DNA from: Streptacidiphilus carbonis | GTDB lineage: Bacteria; Actinomycetota; Actinomycetes; Streptomycetales; Streptomycetaceae | Length of the DNA: 57,335 nucleotides | Assembly (NCBI RefSeq): GCF_000787775.1 | Contig: NZ_BBPM01000021.1 | Coordinates: 7,977 to 65,311, forward strand | Direction: 5' to 3' | Shown here: positions 1 through 7,499 of the stretch, in pieces | Numbering within the stretch: position 1 is the stretch's first letter | Layout: each line of letters begins with the position of its first letter | Made by a program: the position numbers and the translations under genes | Notes under the pieces: generated by a model | What the model saw: the letters and a program-made list of their open reading frames with translations, nothing else | What the model was told of the DNA's origin: nothing | Database searches by the model: none

Positions 1-1107
1 GGCGGGGCGGGGGAAGACGGTGCCGTCGAGGAGCTTGCGGGCGGTGCGCACCAGGCTGGAGCGGCGGACCCGGGGCGGTGCGGTGCCGTCACCGGGATCG
101 ACCTCCACCTCCACCTCCACCTCGACGTCCAGTCGGCCGGAGGGGTGCTCGATGCCCAGCGGGGTGCCGGGGGAGGGGAGCCGGGCCAGGTCGCGTCCGA
201 CCGCTCCCTCCAGCAGCAGCGCGGTGGCCAAGGTGACCGCGCCGAGCACGCCGATCGAGGCGTGCGGGCGCAGCGGTATGAAGGTGCGGGTGCAGACGGC
301 GCCCCCGTCCCTGGGCGGCGCGACCAGGGTGGTCTTCGGGACAGGGGCGTCGCTGACGTCGCCCAGGCGCATCAGCCGGCCGGCCTTGAGCCGCAGCGAT
401 TGGATCCGTTCGACGAGCGCGGTGTCGGCGGCGAGTTCGGCGGGGGACTCGTAGCCGGTGACGCCGAGGTCGGCGGCGGCCGCCACGACCACCGGCATGC
501 CGTTGTCGATGCAGGTGACCGGGATGCCGTCGATCAGGTCCCGGAGCCTGCCGGTGGGCAGCAGCCCGTGTCCTGACGATCCCTCGGTATCGGCGAAGTC
601 CAGCAGTACCGCGGCCGCGGTGCCGGGGACGCCGCTGATCGAGGTGGTCCCGGCGTAGTCGACCACGCCGCCGGGGGTGGGGAAGGAGGCGGTGGCCAGG
701 CTGTCGGAGTTGACCATCCGGATCCGGACCCGGGTGTGGCCCTCGGCGGAGGCGTCCGGGTCGACCAGGCCGCGTTCCACCGCGAAGGGTCCCACCCCCG
801 CCAGCAGATTGCCGCAGTTCTGCCGGTCGGAGACGGTCGCCGCGTCCACTCCCACCTGCAGGAACAGGTAGTCGACGTCGGCGTCCGGGCGGTCCGAGCG
901 GGAGACCACGGCGACCTTGCTGGTGAGCGGGTGGGCCCCGCCGATGCCGTCGATCTGCCGGGGATCGGGGCTGCCCATCACCCGCAGCAGCAGCCGGTCC
1001 CGCTCGGCCGGGTCGGCCGGCAGGTCCTCGGCCAGGAAGTAGGCGCCCTTGGAGGTGCCGCCACGCATCAGCATGCACGGCAGGCCCGTTGACGACGAGG
1101 GAGGCAC
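1..1107 (-). CDS. galD: 4-oxalomesaconate tautomerase, PrpF/GalD family (3' end cut by window)
   Basis: The protein begins VPPSSSTGLPCMLMRGGTSKG, and the MRGGTSKG signature is typical of the PrpF/GalD isomerase family, which has a diaminopimelate-epimerase fold. GalD converts the keto and enol forms of 4-oxalomesaconate in the lower gallate and protocatechuate 4,5-cleavage pathway. Later landmarks are the GVGPFAVERG segment and a C-terminal VRTARKLLDGTVFPRPA, which normally lies very near the end of the family, so little is missing. The GTG start at 1107 has a GGAAGG ribosome site 8 bases upstream. It is last in a tight minus-strand operon, 17 bp after galC. The pathway call rests mainly on the galB-galC-galD company, since PrpF homologues also act on methylcitrate products. 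Confidence 0.85.
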   Translation of the reverse strand, partial: MPPSSSTGLPCMLMRGGTSKGAYFLAEDLPADPAERDRLLLRVMGSPDPRQIDGIGGAHPLTSKVAVVSRSDRPDADVDYLFLQVGVDAATVSDRQNCGNLLAGVGPFAVERGLVDPDASAEGHTRVRIRMVNSDSLATASFPTPGGVVDYAGTTSISGVPGTAAAVLLDFADTEGSSGHGLLPTGRLRDLIDGIPVTCIDNGMPVVVAAAADLGVTGYESPAELAADTALVERIQSLRLKAGRLMRLGDVSDAPVPKTTLVAPPRDGGAVCTRTFIPLRPHASIGVLGAVTLATALLLEGAVGRDLARLPSPGTPLGIEHPSGRLDVEVEVEVEVDPGDGTAPPRVRRSSLVRTARKLLDGTVFPRPA

Positions 1108-1123
1108 AACGCCCGCCTTCCGG

Positions 1124-1864
1124 TCAGGAGTCGCCGCGGCGGGCGTACTCGTCGGCGGTCAGGTACTCGATCCCCATGTCCTTGATCTTCTCCCGTAGAC
1201 CGTAGCGGTCCAGGCCCAGTTGCCCCTCACGGAAGGCGGCGCGGGTGGCGTCCTCCTTCTCGGTGCGGGCCTGCGCCGCGGCGACCGCGGCGGCGGCGTC
1301 CAGGCGCGGGACGACCAGCACCCCGTCGTCGTCGGCGACGATCACGTCGCCGGGGCGGACGGTCTGCCCGCCGACGGTGACCGGGACGTTCACCGAGCCG
1401 GGCGTGGCCTTGACCGTGCCCTGCGCGCTGACCGCCGCCGACCAGACCGGGAAGCCCATCGCATGCAGGTCGGCCACGTCGCGCACCCCGGCGGCGGTGA
1501 CCAGGCCGCGTACGCCGCGGTGCTGCAGCGCGGTGGCGAACAGGTCGCCGAACATGCCGTCGGTGCACGGCGAGGTGGTGGACACCACCAGGACGTCCCC
1601 GGGACGGCACTGCTCGACCGCGACATGGATCATCAGGTTGTCGCCGGGCCAGGACAGCACCGTCACCGCCGTTCCGGCGATCCGCGAGCCCAGGTGCACG
1701 GGGCGGATCCCGGGGCCGAGGTAGCCGGTGCGGCCCATGGCCTCGTGCACCGTGGCCACGCCGTACCCGGCGAGGGCGTCCACCTCTGCGGCAGCCGCGC
1801 GCGGCGGGTCGGTGACGACCACGTTCCGGGGCGGGTTCCTGGGCGGGTTCCGCGGGGTGCTCAT
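1124..1864 (-). CDS. galC: 4-carboxy-4-hydroxy-2-oxoadipate aldolase, RraA fold (GalC/LigK-like)
   Basis: A 246-residue RraA-fold protein. The family core GDLFATALQHRGVRGLVTAAGVRD carries the Arg and Asp used for substrate and Mg2+ binding, and PGDVIVADDDGVLVVP follows. Enzymes of this group cleave 4-carboxy-4-hydroxy-2-oxoadipate to pyruvate and oxaloacetate, the last step of the 4,5-cleavage route. RraA proteins as a class are also annotated as RNase E regulators or demethylmenaquinone methyltransferase-like; the galB and galD neighbours and the charged C-terminal tail (about 30 residues after the last strand), typical of LigK/GalC, favour aldolase. The ATG overlaps the stop of the upstream hydratase gene by 4 bases, indicating translational coupling. 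The N-terminus holds a short repeated PRNPPRNPPRN segment. Confidence 0.82.
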   Translation of the reverse strand: MSTPRNPPRNPPRNVVVTDPPRAAAAEVDALAGYGVATVHEAMGRTGYLGPGIRPVHLGSRIAGTAVTVLSWPGDNLMIHVAVEQCRPGDVLVVSTTSPCTDGMFGDLFATALQHRGVRGLVTAAGVRDVADLHAMGFPVWSAAVSAQGTVKATPGSVNVPVTVGGQTVRPGDVIVADDDGVLVVPRLDAAAAVAAAQARTEKEDATRAAFREGQLGLDRYGLREKIKDMGIEYLTADEYARRGDS

Positions 1865-2622
1865 CCCAGCACCGCCGTGGTCTGCGGGTAGACCCGGACG
1901 AAGGCCTCGGCCAGGCAGTCGTGCGGCAGGCCCAGGTTGGGTCCGGCGTTGCGCTTGAGCTGCACACCGCGCCGCTTGGCCAGGTCGGTGTAGTAGTCCC
2001 ACATGTGCTGCTGCGCGGGCAGGCACTCCATCGCCTTGCGCTTGCGGTCGAACACCGGGGTGATGTCCAGCAGGGTGTCCGGTTTGAAGTCGCACTGCTC
2101 GGGCTGGTGCGGCTCGAAGAAGAACACCGGAGGTGCCCCCAGCGGCTCCCCGGGCGCGTCGTAGCCGACGGCCTGGGCCAGGATCCTGGCCTGGACCGCC
2201 ATCCGGGCGGCGGCCGGGTGGTCGCCGTTGTAGGGGTCGGCGAGGGTGTGGGTGAGCACCACGGCCGGATCGACCTCGCGGTGCACATGCACCAGGCGGT
2301 CCACCAACTCCGGTGTCTCCAGCAGCGGGTAGTCGCCGGCGTCGAGGAACTCGATCTCCGCGCCCAGCGCGGCCGCGGCCTGCTCGGCTTCGCTGCGGCG
2401 GACCGTCTTGATCTCGTCCAGGGACTTGCCCTCGCGCCAGGCACGGGCGGACTCACCGCGCTCGCCGTAACTCAGGCAGACCACCTTGGCGCGCTGCCCG
2501 GCGGCTGCGGTGAGGGCTATCGCCCCGCCGGCCCGCCAGACGAAGTCGCCGGCGTGTGCGCTGATCACCAGCAGCGGTCCGGTGGCCGCCGGGACGCCGG
2601 TGGTGGTGCTCGTTGTGTTCAT
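1861..2622 (-). CDS. galB: 4-oxalomesaconate hydratase, PIG-L/LmbE family (GalB-like)
   Basis: A 253-residue member of the PIG-L/LmbE zinc superfamily. The usual HPDD metal motif is replaced by H23-A-G-D26, within SAHAGDFVWRAGG, and a second histidine (H135, in GDHPAAAR) would complete the metal site. This SAHxxDFVWRAGG pattern is what I recall for GalB, the LmbE-type hydratase that makes 4-carboxy-4-hydroxy-2-oxoadipate in gallate degradation, rather than for sugar deacetylases. It is the first gene of the operon and its last bases overlap the galC start. The start at 2622 is backed by a 230-base divergent promoter region shared with the MFS gene. A generic PIG-L deacetylase is the alternative if the neighbours are ignored. 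Confidence 0.82.
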   Translation of the reverse strand: MNTTSTTTGVPAATGPLLVISAHAGDFVWRAGGAIALTAAAGQRAKVVCLSYGERGESARAWREGKSLDEIKTVRRSEAEQAAAALGAEIEFLDAGDYPLLETPELVDRLVHVHREVDPAVVLTHTLADPYNGDHPAAARMAVQARILAQAVGYDAPGEPLGAPPVFFFEPHQPEQCDFKPDTLLDITPVFDRKRKAMECLPAQQHMWDYYTDLAKRRGVQLKRNAGPNLGLPHDCLAEAFVRVYPQTTAVLG

Positions 2623-2686
2623 GTTGCCTTCCCCTGACCAGCCAGCTCCTGTGCCACTGGTGGTTACGCTAAGAGGTGGCTACAAC

Positions 2687-2698
2687 ATTGTCAACAAT
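2687..2698. promoter_or_regulatory. Palindromic operator candidate between galB and the MFS gene
   Basis: ATTGTCAACAAT is a perfect inverted repeat (ATTGT/ACAAT, 2-base spacer) in an AT-rich patch that stands out from the GC-rich surroundings. It lies 65 bases upstream of the galB start and 156 bases upstream of the transporter start. The shape TTGT-N2-ACAA resembles sites of GntR-family (FadR/VanR subgroup) regulators, which often control aromatic-acid genes. No such regulator is in the window, so the binding protein is unknown. Confidence 0.5.
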
Positions 2699-2853
2699 CT
2701 TCGTCTCAACTATTGCGCCACTATCGACAGCGGTCTACAGTCGCCGAAACACGACGCCGGTACCGGTCGAACACGGCACCGAACACGGCGCCACCCCACG
2801 CTGCACCCCACCTGAGAAACGATGAAGTTCTCCATGAACCAGGGGGCCCACCC

Positions 2854-4455
2854 ATGTCCATCCCGCTGTCCGCGACGGGGGGAGCGAGCACCGAACCGCG
2901 CCGTTCGGTCTCGCACACCACGCTCAACACGGCCACCATCGTCGCCGTCGGGCTGGCAGTCTGTCTGGCCCAGATAGGCCTGGCCGTACCGGCCACCCTC
3001 AACGGGACTTTCCAGACCGTCCTGCATCCCACCGGGGCCTCCCAGCTCGACTGGATCTCCGACTGCACCCTGCTCCCGATCGCCGCCCTGGAGCTCACCT
3101 TCGGCGTGCTGGGCGATCTGTTCGGCCGCAAGAAGCTGCTTGTCGGCGGCGCGCTGCTGCTGATGGTCGGTGAGATCATCTCCGGCACCTCGACCGGGGT
3201 CGGCCAGATGTACGTCGGGCAGTTCACCGCCGGACTCGGCTCGGCGGCGCTCTTCCCCACCACCCTGGCCATCATCGCCTCGGGCAGTCACACCCATGCC
3301 GGTCGGGCCCGCATGATCGCGCTCTGGGCGGCGCTGCTCTCCACCGGCAACTTCATCGCGCCCATGCTCGGTGGCCTGACCGCCACCTACGGCAGCTGGC
3401 GGACGGCGTTCTGGATCATCGTGGCGCTGTCCGCAGCCGTCGCCGTGTTCTGCTGGTTCTTCACCACCGACTCGCGTTCCCCCGAAGGCCGTTCGCTGGA
3501 CGTCCCCGGCCAGACCGCCATCGGCCTGGCCCTGTTCGCCCTGCTCTACGCGGTGATCGAGGGTCCGACCGCCGGCTGGGGCAGCGCCACCGTCATCGGC
3601 TGCTTCATCGCGGCGGCAGTGCTGCTGGTCGCCTTCGTGGTGATCGAGACCCGGGTCCCCAACCCGCTGCTGCGGATGGACCTCTTCCGCAACCGGGCCT
3701 TCTCGCTGGCCGCCGCGGTCACGGTGCTGGGGATGTTCTCCTTCCTCGGCACGGCCTACTCCATCAGCATCCGGATGGAGGTCATCCAGCACCAGAGCGC
3801 GATGCGCACCGCCTTCGCCTTCATCCTGCTCAGCGGGCTCACCATCTTCCTGCTGCCGCTGACCTCCTTCATGATGGCCCGCTACCAGCCGCGTTGGATC
3901 CTCGGCGGCGGCTTCCTGCTGATGGCGGTCGGTCAGTTCCTGGCCTCCGGGCTGTCGATCACGGAGACCTCGCTGCCCTCACTGATCCTGCCGATGGGAC
4001 TGGTCGGGGTCGGCTTCTCCTTCGCGGTGTCCTCGGTGACCGCGACCGTGGTCAACACGGTGCCGAGCAAGCTGGCCGGGATGGCCGCCGCCACCACCAG
4101 CATGGTCCGCGACTTCGGTTTCGCCATGGGCCCGGCGCTGATCGGCGCCATCGCCCTGAGCAGGGCCGCGACCAACTTCAACAACGCTCTCGCCGGTGAT
4201 CCCTCACTGTCCGCGGTCAAGGCGGCGGCCGAGGGCGCGGGTGCGGTCGCGACCAACTCCGTTCCGCCCGACGTGCCGTTCAGCAAGGCCGCACCGCTCG
4301 CGGTCAAGGCACTCGACAGCGGCTACTCGCTCGGATTCCTGATCTGCGGAATCGCGGCACTGGTCTGTTGCCTGGTGACGGTCGCCCTGCTGGGTGGAAA
4401 GCAGGAGCAGGAGGCGGAAATCGCAATGATCGAAGCCGAATCCGCCGCCGCCTGA
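2854..4455 (+). CDS. MFS transporter, DHA2 (EmrB/QacA) type, 14 predicted membrane segments
   Basis: A 533-residue major facilitator protein. After a short cytoplasmic start come multiple hydrophobic segments, with the family loop GVLGDLFGRKKLLVGG (motif A, about residue 85) and an RVPNPLLRMDLFRNRAFS central linker. Length and layout fit the 14-TM proton-drug antiporter group. The ATG at 2854 is preceded by AGGGGG with 7-base spacing; the frame stays open upstream but without a better ribosome site. It is transcribed divergently from the gal operon and shares its control region, so I infer it moves an aromatic substrate or intermediate of that pathway, possibly as a detoxifying exporter. Uptake of aromatic acids is more usually done by the AAHS MFS family. 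The C-terminus ends in an acidic EQEAEIAMIEAESAAA tail. Confidence 0.85.
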   Translation: MSIPLSATGGASTEPRRSVSHTTLNTATIVAVGLAVCLAQIGLAVPATLNGTFQTVLHPTGASQLDWISDCTLLPIAALELTFGVLGDLFGRKKLLVGGALLLMVGEIISGTSTGVGQMYVGQFTAGLGSAALFPTTLAIIASGSHTHAGRARMIALWAALLSTGNFIAPMLGGLTATYGSWRTAFWIIVALSAAVAVFCWFFTTDSRSPEGRSLDVPGQTAIGLALFALLYAVIEGPTAGWGSATVIGCFIAAAVLLVAFVVIETRVPNPLLRMDLFRNRAFSLAAAVTVLGMFSFLGTAYSISIRMEVIQHQSAMRTAFAFILLSGLTIFLLPLTSFMMARYQPRWILGGGFLLMAVGQFLASGLSITETSLPSLILPMGLVGVGFSFAVSSVTATVVNTVPSKLAGMAAATTSMVRDFGFAMGPALIGAIALSRAATNFNNALAGDPSLSAVKAAAEGAGAVATNSVPPDVPFSKAAPLAVKALDSGYSLGFLICGIAALVCCLVTVALLGGKQEQEAEIAMIEAESAAA

Positions 4456-4501
4456 CAACTACCTGACGGCCGTCCGGAAACCGGCCGGCAGACGCCCCTG
4501 C

Positions 4502-5422
4502 TCAGCCGTTGACCGTTTTCAGTACCGCGCCGGCCATCCCCTGTTCCCCCCGCGCGTTGGGATGCACGGCCGCCGCCGGCGAGGACGGCACCAGCGGTTC
4601 GATCCACCGGCTGGATTCCGCCGAACACGCGTCGTGTCCCGTCGACGGGCCGAACGTGTCCACGTACCCCGCGCCCGCGGCTTTCGCCTCGCGCTGGAGC
4701 ATCGCGTTGAGATCCTGCTCCTTCTGCCGCAGATAGCTCACGTCACCGGGCGCCAGCCCCAGCGCCCGCGCGCACCCTTCGCCCCCGTCGGGGAGTATCG
4801 CCGGGTAGCCCACCACGTACACCCTGGCCTTCGGCGAGCGCTTCCTGATCTCGGCCAGCGCCGCGGACACCTTGTCCGCGGCCCCGTCGATCCGCTGCTG
4901 CACCTGGTCGGTGCCGTCGGCGACGAACTGCGCACGACAGGGCGCATCCCCGCTGCCGTTCGCGCCGAACCTGACCGCGTAGTACAGCACGCCGGTTTCC
5001 ACGCAGCGGGTGAGCAGCGAGCTGAAGCCGATGTCGTTGCCGCCGATGCCCAGAGTGACCAGCCTGGTCTCGGAGGTCAGTGCGGAGAACTGGGCCGGAT
5101 TGGTCCCGTTGCCGGTGGACTGCTGCCCGGCGAGGTCGGCGGTGGTGGCGCCGCTGCAGGAGCGGTCGGTGATCTGGGCCGGCTGCAGCTTCAACGCGGC
5201 GGCGACCAGGGCCGGGTAGTTCTGGCTGGAACGGTCGCAGCCGAGCGGCGTGCCGTTCTGGTCCGGGATGTCGGGGCCGGAGGTGTAGGAGTCGCCCAGC
5301 GCAACGTAGGGCCCCACCGGGGCCGTGCCGTCGTCCCGGCTGCTCTGGGTCAGGCCGACCGCGGCGACCAGCGCGCCGCAGGCCAGTACGCAGACCACGC
5401 CGGTCCGTAGGTGGTTCCTCAT
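4502..5422 (-). CDS. Secreted SGNH/GDSL esterase
   Basis: A 306-residue SGNH hydrolase. Residues 1-25 form a signal peptide or anchor (MRNHLR then a hydrophobic stretch). The blocks are in order: GDSYTSG with catalytic Ser45; a Gly/Asn oxyanion block in the GIGGNDIGF region; and VHPNARGE with catalytic His287. Paired cysteines (for example CDRSSQNYP, CSGATT, CVETG, CRAQF, CARALG, CSAES) suggest disulfides in the exported enzyme, as in the Streptomyces esterase/phospholipase group. Substrate cannot be told from sequence. The gene converges on the MFS gene, with only 46 bases between the stops. A separate inverted repeat lies just upstream of its start. Confidence 0.87.
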   Translation of the reverse strand: MRNHLRTGVVCVLACGALVAAVGLTQSSRDDGTAPVGPYVALGDSYTSGPDIPDQNGTPLGCDRSSQNYPALVAAALKLQPAQITDRSCSGATTADLAGQQSTGNGTNPAQFSALTSETRLVTLGIGGNDIGFSSLLTRCVETGVLYYAVRFGANGSGDAPCRAQFVADGTDQVQQRIDGAADKVSAALAEIRKRSPKARVYVVGYPAILPDGGEGCARALGLAPGDVSYLRQKEQDLNAMLQREAKAAGAGYVDTFGPSTGHDACSAESSRWIEPLVPSSPAAAVHPNARGEQGMAGAVLKTVNG

Positions 5423-5436
5423 CAGTGCCCTGCTTT

Positions 5437-5457
5437 CGGTATCTGTCTCGGATACCG
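5437..5457. promoter_or_regulatory. Inverted repeat upstream of the GDSL esterase
   Basis: CGGTATC and GATACCG form perfect 7-base arms around a 7-base spacer, 15 to 35 bases upstream of the esterase ATG on the minus strand. The position would overlap a promoter -10 region or the transcription start, as expected for a repressor site. No dedicated regulator is adjacent. Confidence 0.45.
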
Positions 5458-5635
5458 CTCAAGAGTCTCCCGGCAGGGCTTCCGACGTCGTCATGCGCCT
5501 GCTGACTGTCCGAAATACTGTGCTCGCAGTACCGGCATCGGGAAATCTTCCTTCCTGGCCCGCGCGGGCCCTTCGTCCCGGGAGAGGTGACCTTCGGCGG
5601 CTCCTGCGGGCCGCAGCCGGGTGGAGCCTTATGGC

Positions 5636-6007
5636 ATGCGTATGTACAGAAGAGGAATCCGCAGGTCGGCTGTGGTGGCCCTGCTGCTCGGGGCAGCGGC
5701 GGTCCCGCTGGCCGCCTGCGGCGCGAGCGACCGGGCCGAGGACTCCGTGGCACCGGCGACGACTCCCGCCTCGACTCCCGCGACCACCCCGGCCACGACT
5801 CCGTCCGCCGTGCCGTCCACCCCGTCGTCGCCCTCCTCGTCGCCCTCCTCCGCGGCCGCCACCCCGCGCGACGCCGACGAGCGGCGCGGACGGGACCGGG
5901 GGCGCGAGGCCGAGGAACGCGGACGTGAGCGTGGTCGCGAGGCCGAACAGCGGGGGCGGGGGATCGGCGAGCAGTGGCGGCACTACGGCGAGAGCCACCG
6001 CCGCTGA
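5636..6007 (+). CDS. Small lipoprotein with Ser/Thr/Pro stalk and Arg/Glu-rich repeat tail
   Basis: A 123-residue protein with no family I recognise. The start MRMYRRGIRRS leads into a hydrophobic segment and a lipobox (VPLAAC), so it is probably a membrane-anchored lipoprotein. The middle is low complexity (TTPAST, SPSSSPSS), typical of an extracellular stalk. The tail alternates Arg, Gly, Asp and Glu in loose repeats (GRDRGREAEERGRERGREAEQRGRG), which could form a charged helix. GGAG lies 10 bases before the ATG at 5636; an in-frame GTG at 5621 is possible but lacks a ribosome site. It faces away from the esterase gene, sharing a 213-base intergenic region. Confidence 0.6.
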   Translation: MRMYRRGIRRSAVVALLLGAAAVPLAACGASDRAEDSVAPATTPASTPATTPATTPSAVPSTPSSPSSSPSSAAATPRDADERRGRDRGREAEERGRERGREAEQRGRGIGEQWRHYGESHRR

Positions 6008-6366
6008 ACCGCACCGGACCGGACGAAGCGGGATCCGGATCCGCCGCAGCCACAAGGTGGTGGGCGCCGTGCTGGCGCTGGCCCTGGCGGCCGGCGGCGG
6101 TGCGCTGGCCGTCCGCGGCCTGGGCGGCGGCACGGCGGAGGCGGCCCCCGCTGCTGGTGCCGGCCAACACCACCGGTGTCGACGGCGCCCTGGCGACCGC
6201 CGCAGGCCGCGATCGCCAATCCGACCCGCGGCACTGGTTCGCGCCGCCTTGGACTGATCTCTTGACTCACCGTCAGAGCAGGCGGAGCATCGGTGCCGAC
6301 GCTTTTGTTAACGCTCACAGTTGAGGGTGCATCAGATCCACTGACCAGAGGATGCGGGGCGACGTC
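6008..6366 (+). other. Intergenic region with a degraded reading frame
   Basis: This 359-base stretch holds no convincing gene. One plus-strand frame reads RIRRSHKVVGAVLALALAAGGGALAVRGLGGG, which looks like a secretion signal or membrane start, but becomes arginine-rich nonsense and ends at 6257. A second frame picks up LLVPANTTGVDGALATAAGRDRQ at about the point where the first decays. This suggests a frameshifted leftover of a short secreted protein, though GC-rich random frames can look similar. The last 60 bases contain the control region of the ABC operon. Confidence 0.3.
6306..6319. promoter_or_regulatory. LacI-family-type operator before the sugar ABC operon
   Basis: TGTTAACGCTCACA matches 12 of 14 positions of the symmetric TGTTAGCGCTAACA pattern common to actinobacterial LacI-family sugar regulators. 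It is 48 bases upstream of the binding-protein ATG, so repression of the three-gene operon and release by its sugar is the natural reading. No LacI gene is in the window. Confidence 0.55.
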
Positions 6367-7491
6367 ATGAGTGATGCGCAGAACCCGGCGGCGGTACCGT
6401 CGCTGTCCAGACGCAGGGCGCTGGGGCTGGCCGGGACGGGAGGCGGCGTGCTCGCCGCGTCCGCGTTGCTGTCCAGCTGCACCAGCAGCAAGAGCTCCTC
6501 GGGGAACGGTTCGACCGCGGGCGGGACCGGGGACTTCCCCTCCACGCCGAAGTGGAAGTTCGTCTTCGTCAACCACGTCACCACCAACTCCTTCTTCACG
6601 CCCACGCGTTACGGCCTGGCCGACGCCGCGTCGGTGCTGGGTCTGCCGACTCCGCAGTGGACCGGTTCGGAGACCGGCGACGTGTCGCAGATGGTCAGCG
6701 CGATGGACACGGCCATCTCCGGCGGCGCGGACGGCATAGCGATCCCGCTGACCGACAACTCGGCGTTCGTCACCCCCACCAAGAACGCCCTGGCAAAGGG
6801 CATCCCGGTGATCGCCTACAACGCCACCGCGCCGGGCAACTTCCCGCTCACCTACGTCGGCCAGGACCTCTACCAGTCCGGGTTCGAGATGGGCCAGCGG
6901 ATCGCCCAGAACGTGACCTCCGGACAGATCCTGGTGGGTATCTCGCAGCCGGGCGGCAACAATGTGCAGCCGCGGCTGGACGGGCTGAAGGCGGCGCTGA
7001 AGTCGGCCGCTCCGTCGGTGCAGGTCACCTCGATCAACACCGGGGCCGCCCAGGCCGGTGAGCTGAACGCGATGACCGCCGCCTACTCCGGGCACAGCGA
7101 CGCCAAGGGCCTGTACGCGGTGGACGCCGGCAGCACCGCGGCGATCGCCCAGCTGATCACCCAGCGCGGGCTGACCGGCAAGGTGCACGGCGGCGGCTTC
7201 GACACCCTGACCGACACCATCAACGGGGTGAAGTCGGGTGCGCTGGACTTCACCATCGACCAGTCCGCCTACCTGCAGGGTTTCCTGCCGGTGCTCTACC
7301 TCTACCTCTACCGGCTGTCCGGGACGCTGGTGGTGCCGCCGAGCACCGACACCGGCCTGACCTTCGTCACCAAGGACAACGCGGCGCTGTATGTGAGCGC
7401 GAACAGCCGCTTCGAGGGCGGTTCCAACAAGGCTCTGATCACCATGCCCGGCTCCATCCCGCTGCCGCCGGCCTCGACCGCCACCCTGTGA
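6367..7491 (+). CDS. ABC sugar transporter, substrate-binding lipoprotein (RbsB-like, Tat)
   Basis: A 374-residue periplasmic-binding-protein family member. SRRRALGLAG is a twin-arginine signal, followed by LLSSC, whose Cys would be lipidated, so the protein is probably folded before export and anchored outside the membrane. The mature part has the type-1 sugar-binding layout: MVSAMDTAISGGADGIAIPLTD (the family DQ/IS-A segment), KGIPVIAYNA, YVGQDLYQSGFEMGQRI and a late FTIDQSAYLQGFLPVLYLYLY. This is the ribose/xylose/inositol branch. I took ATG 6367 because GGGG precedes it at 7 bases; an in-frame ATG at 6352 has its purine run too close. The stop overlaps an in-frame GTG of the permease gene. 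Confidence 0.88.
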   Translation: MSDAQNPAAVPSLSRRRALGLAGTGGGVLAASALLSSCTSSKSSSGNGSTAGGTGDFPSTPKWKFVFVNHVTTNSFFTPTRYGLADAASVLGLPTPQWTGSETGDVSQMVSAMDTAISGGADGIAIPLTDNSAFVTPTKNALAKGIPVIAYNATAPGNFPLTYVGQDLYQSGFEMGQRIAQNVTSGQILVGISQPGGNNVQPRLDGLKAALKSAAPSVQVTSINTGAAQAGELNAMTAAYSGHSDAKGLYAVDAGSTAAIAQLITQRGLTGKVHGGGFDTLTDTINGVKSGALDFTIDQSAYLQGFLPVLYLYLYRLSGTLVVPPSTDTGLTFVTKDNAALYVSANSRFEGGSNKALITMPGSIPLPPASTATL

Positions 7492-7499
7492 GGGAGCGC

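Noticed and set aside
2854-4455. Upstream start of the MFS gene at 2713
   Set aside because: The extra 47 residues are arginine-rich and span the control region; AGGGGG precedes the ATG at 2854.
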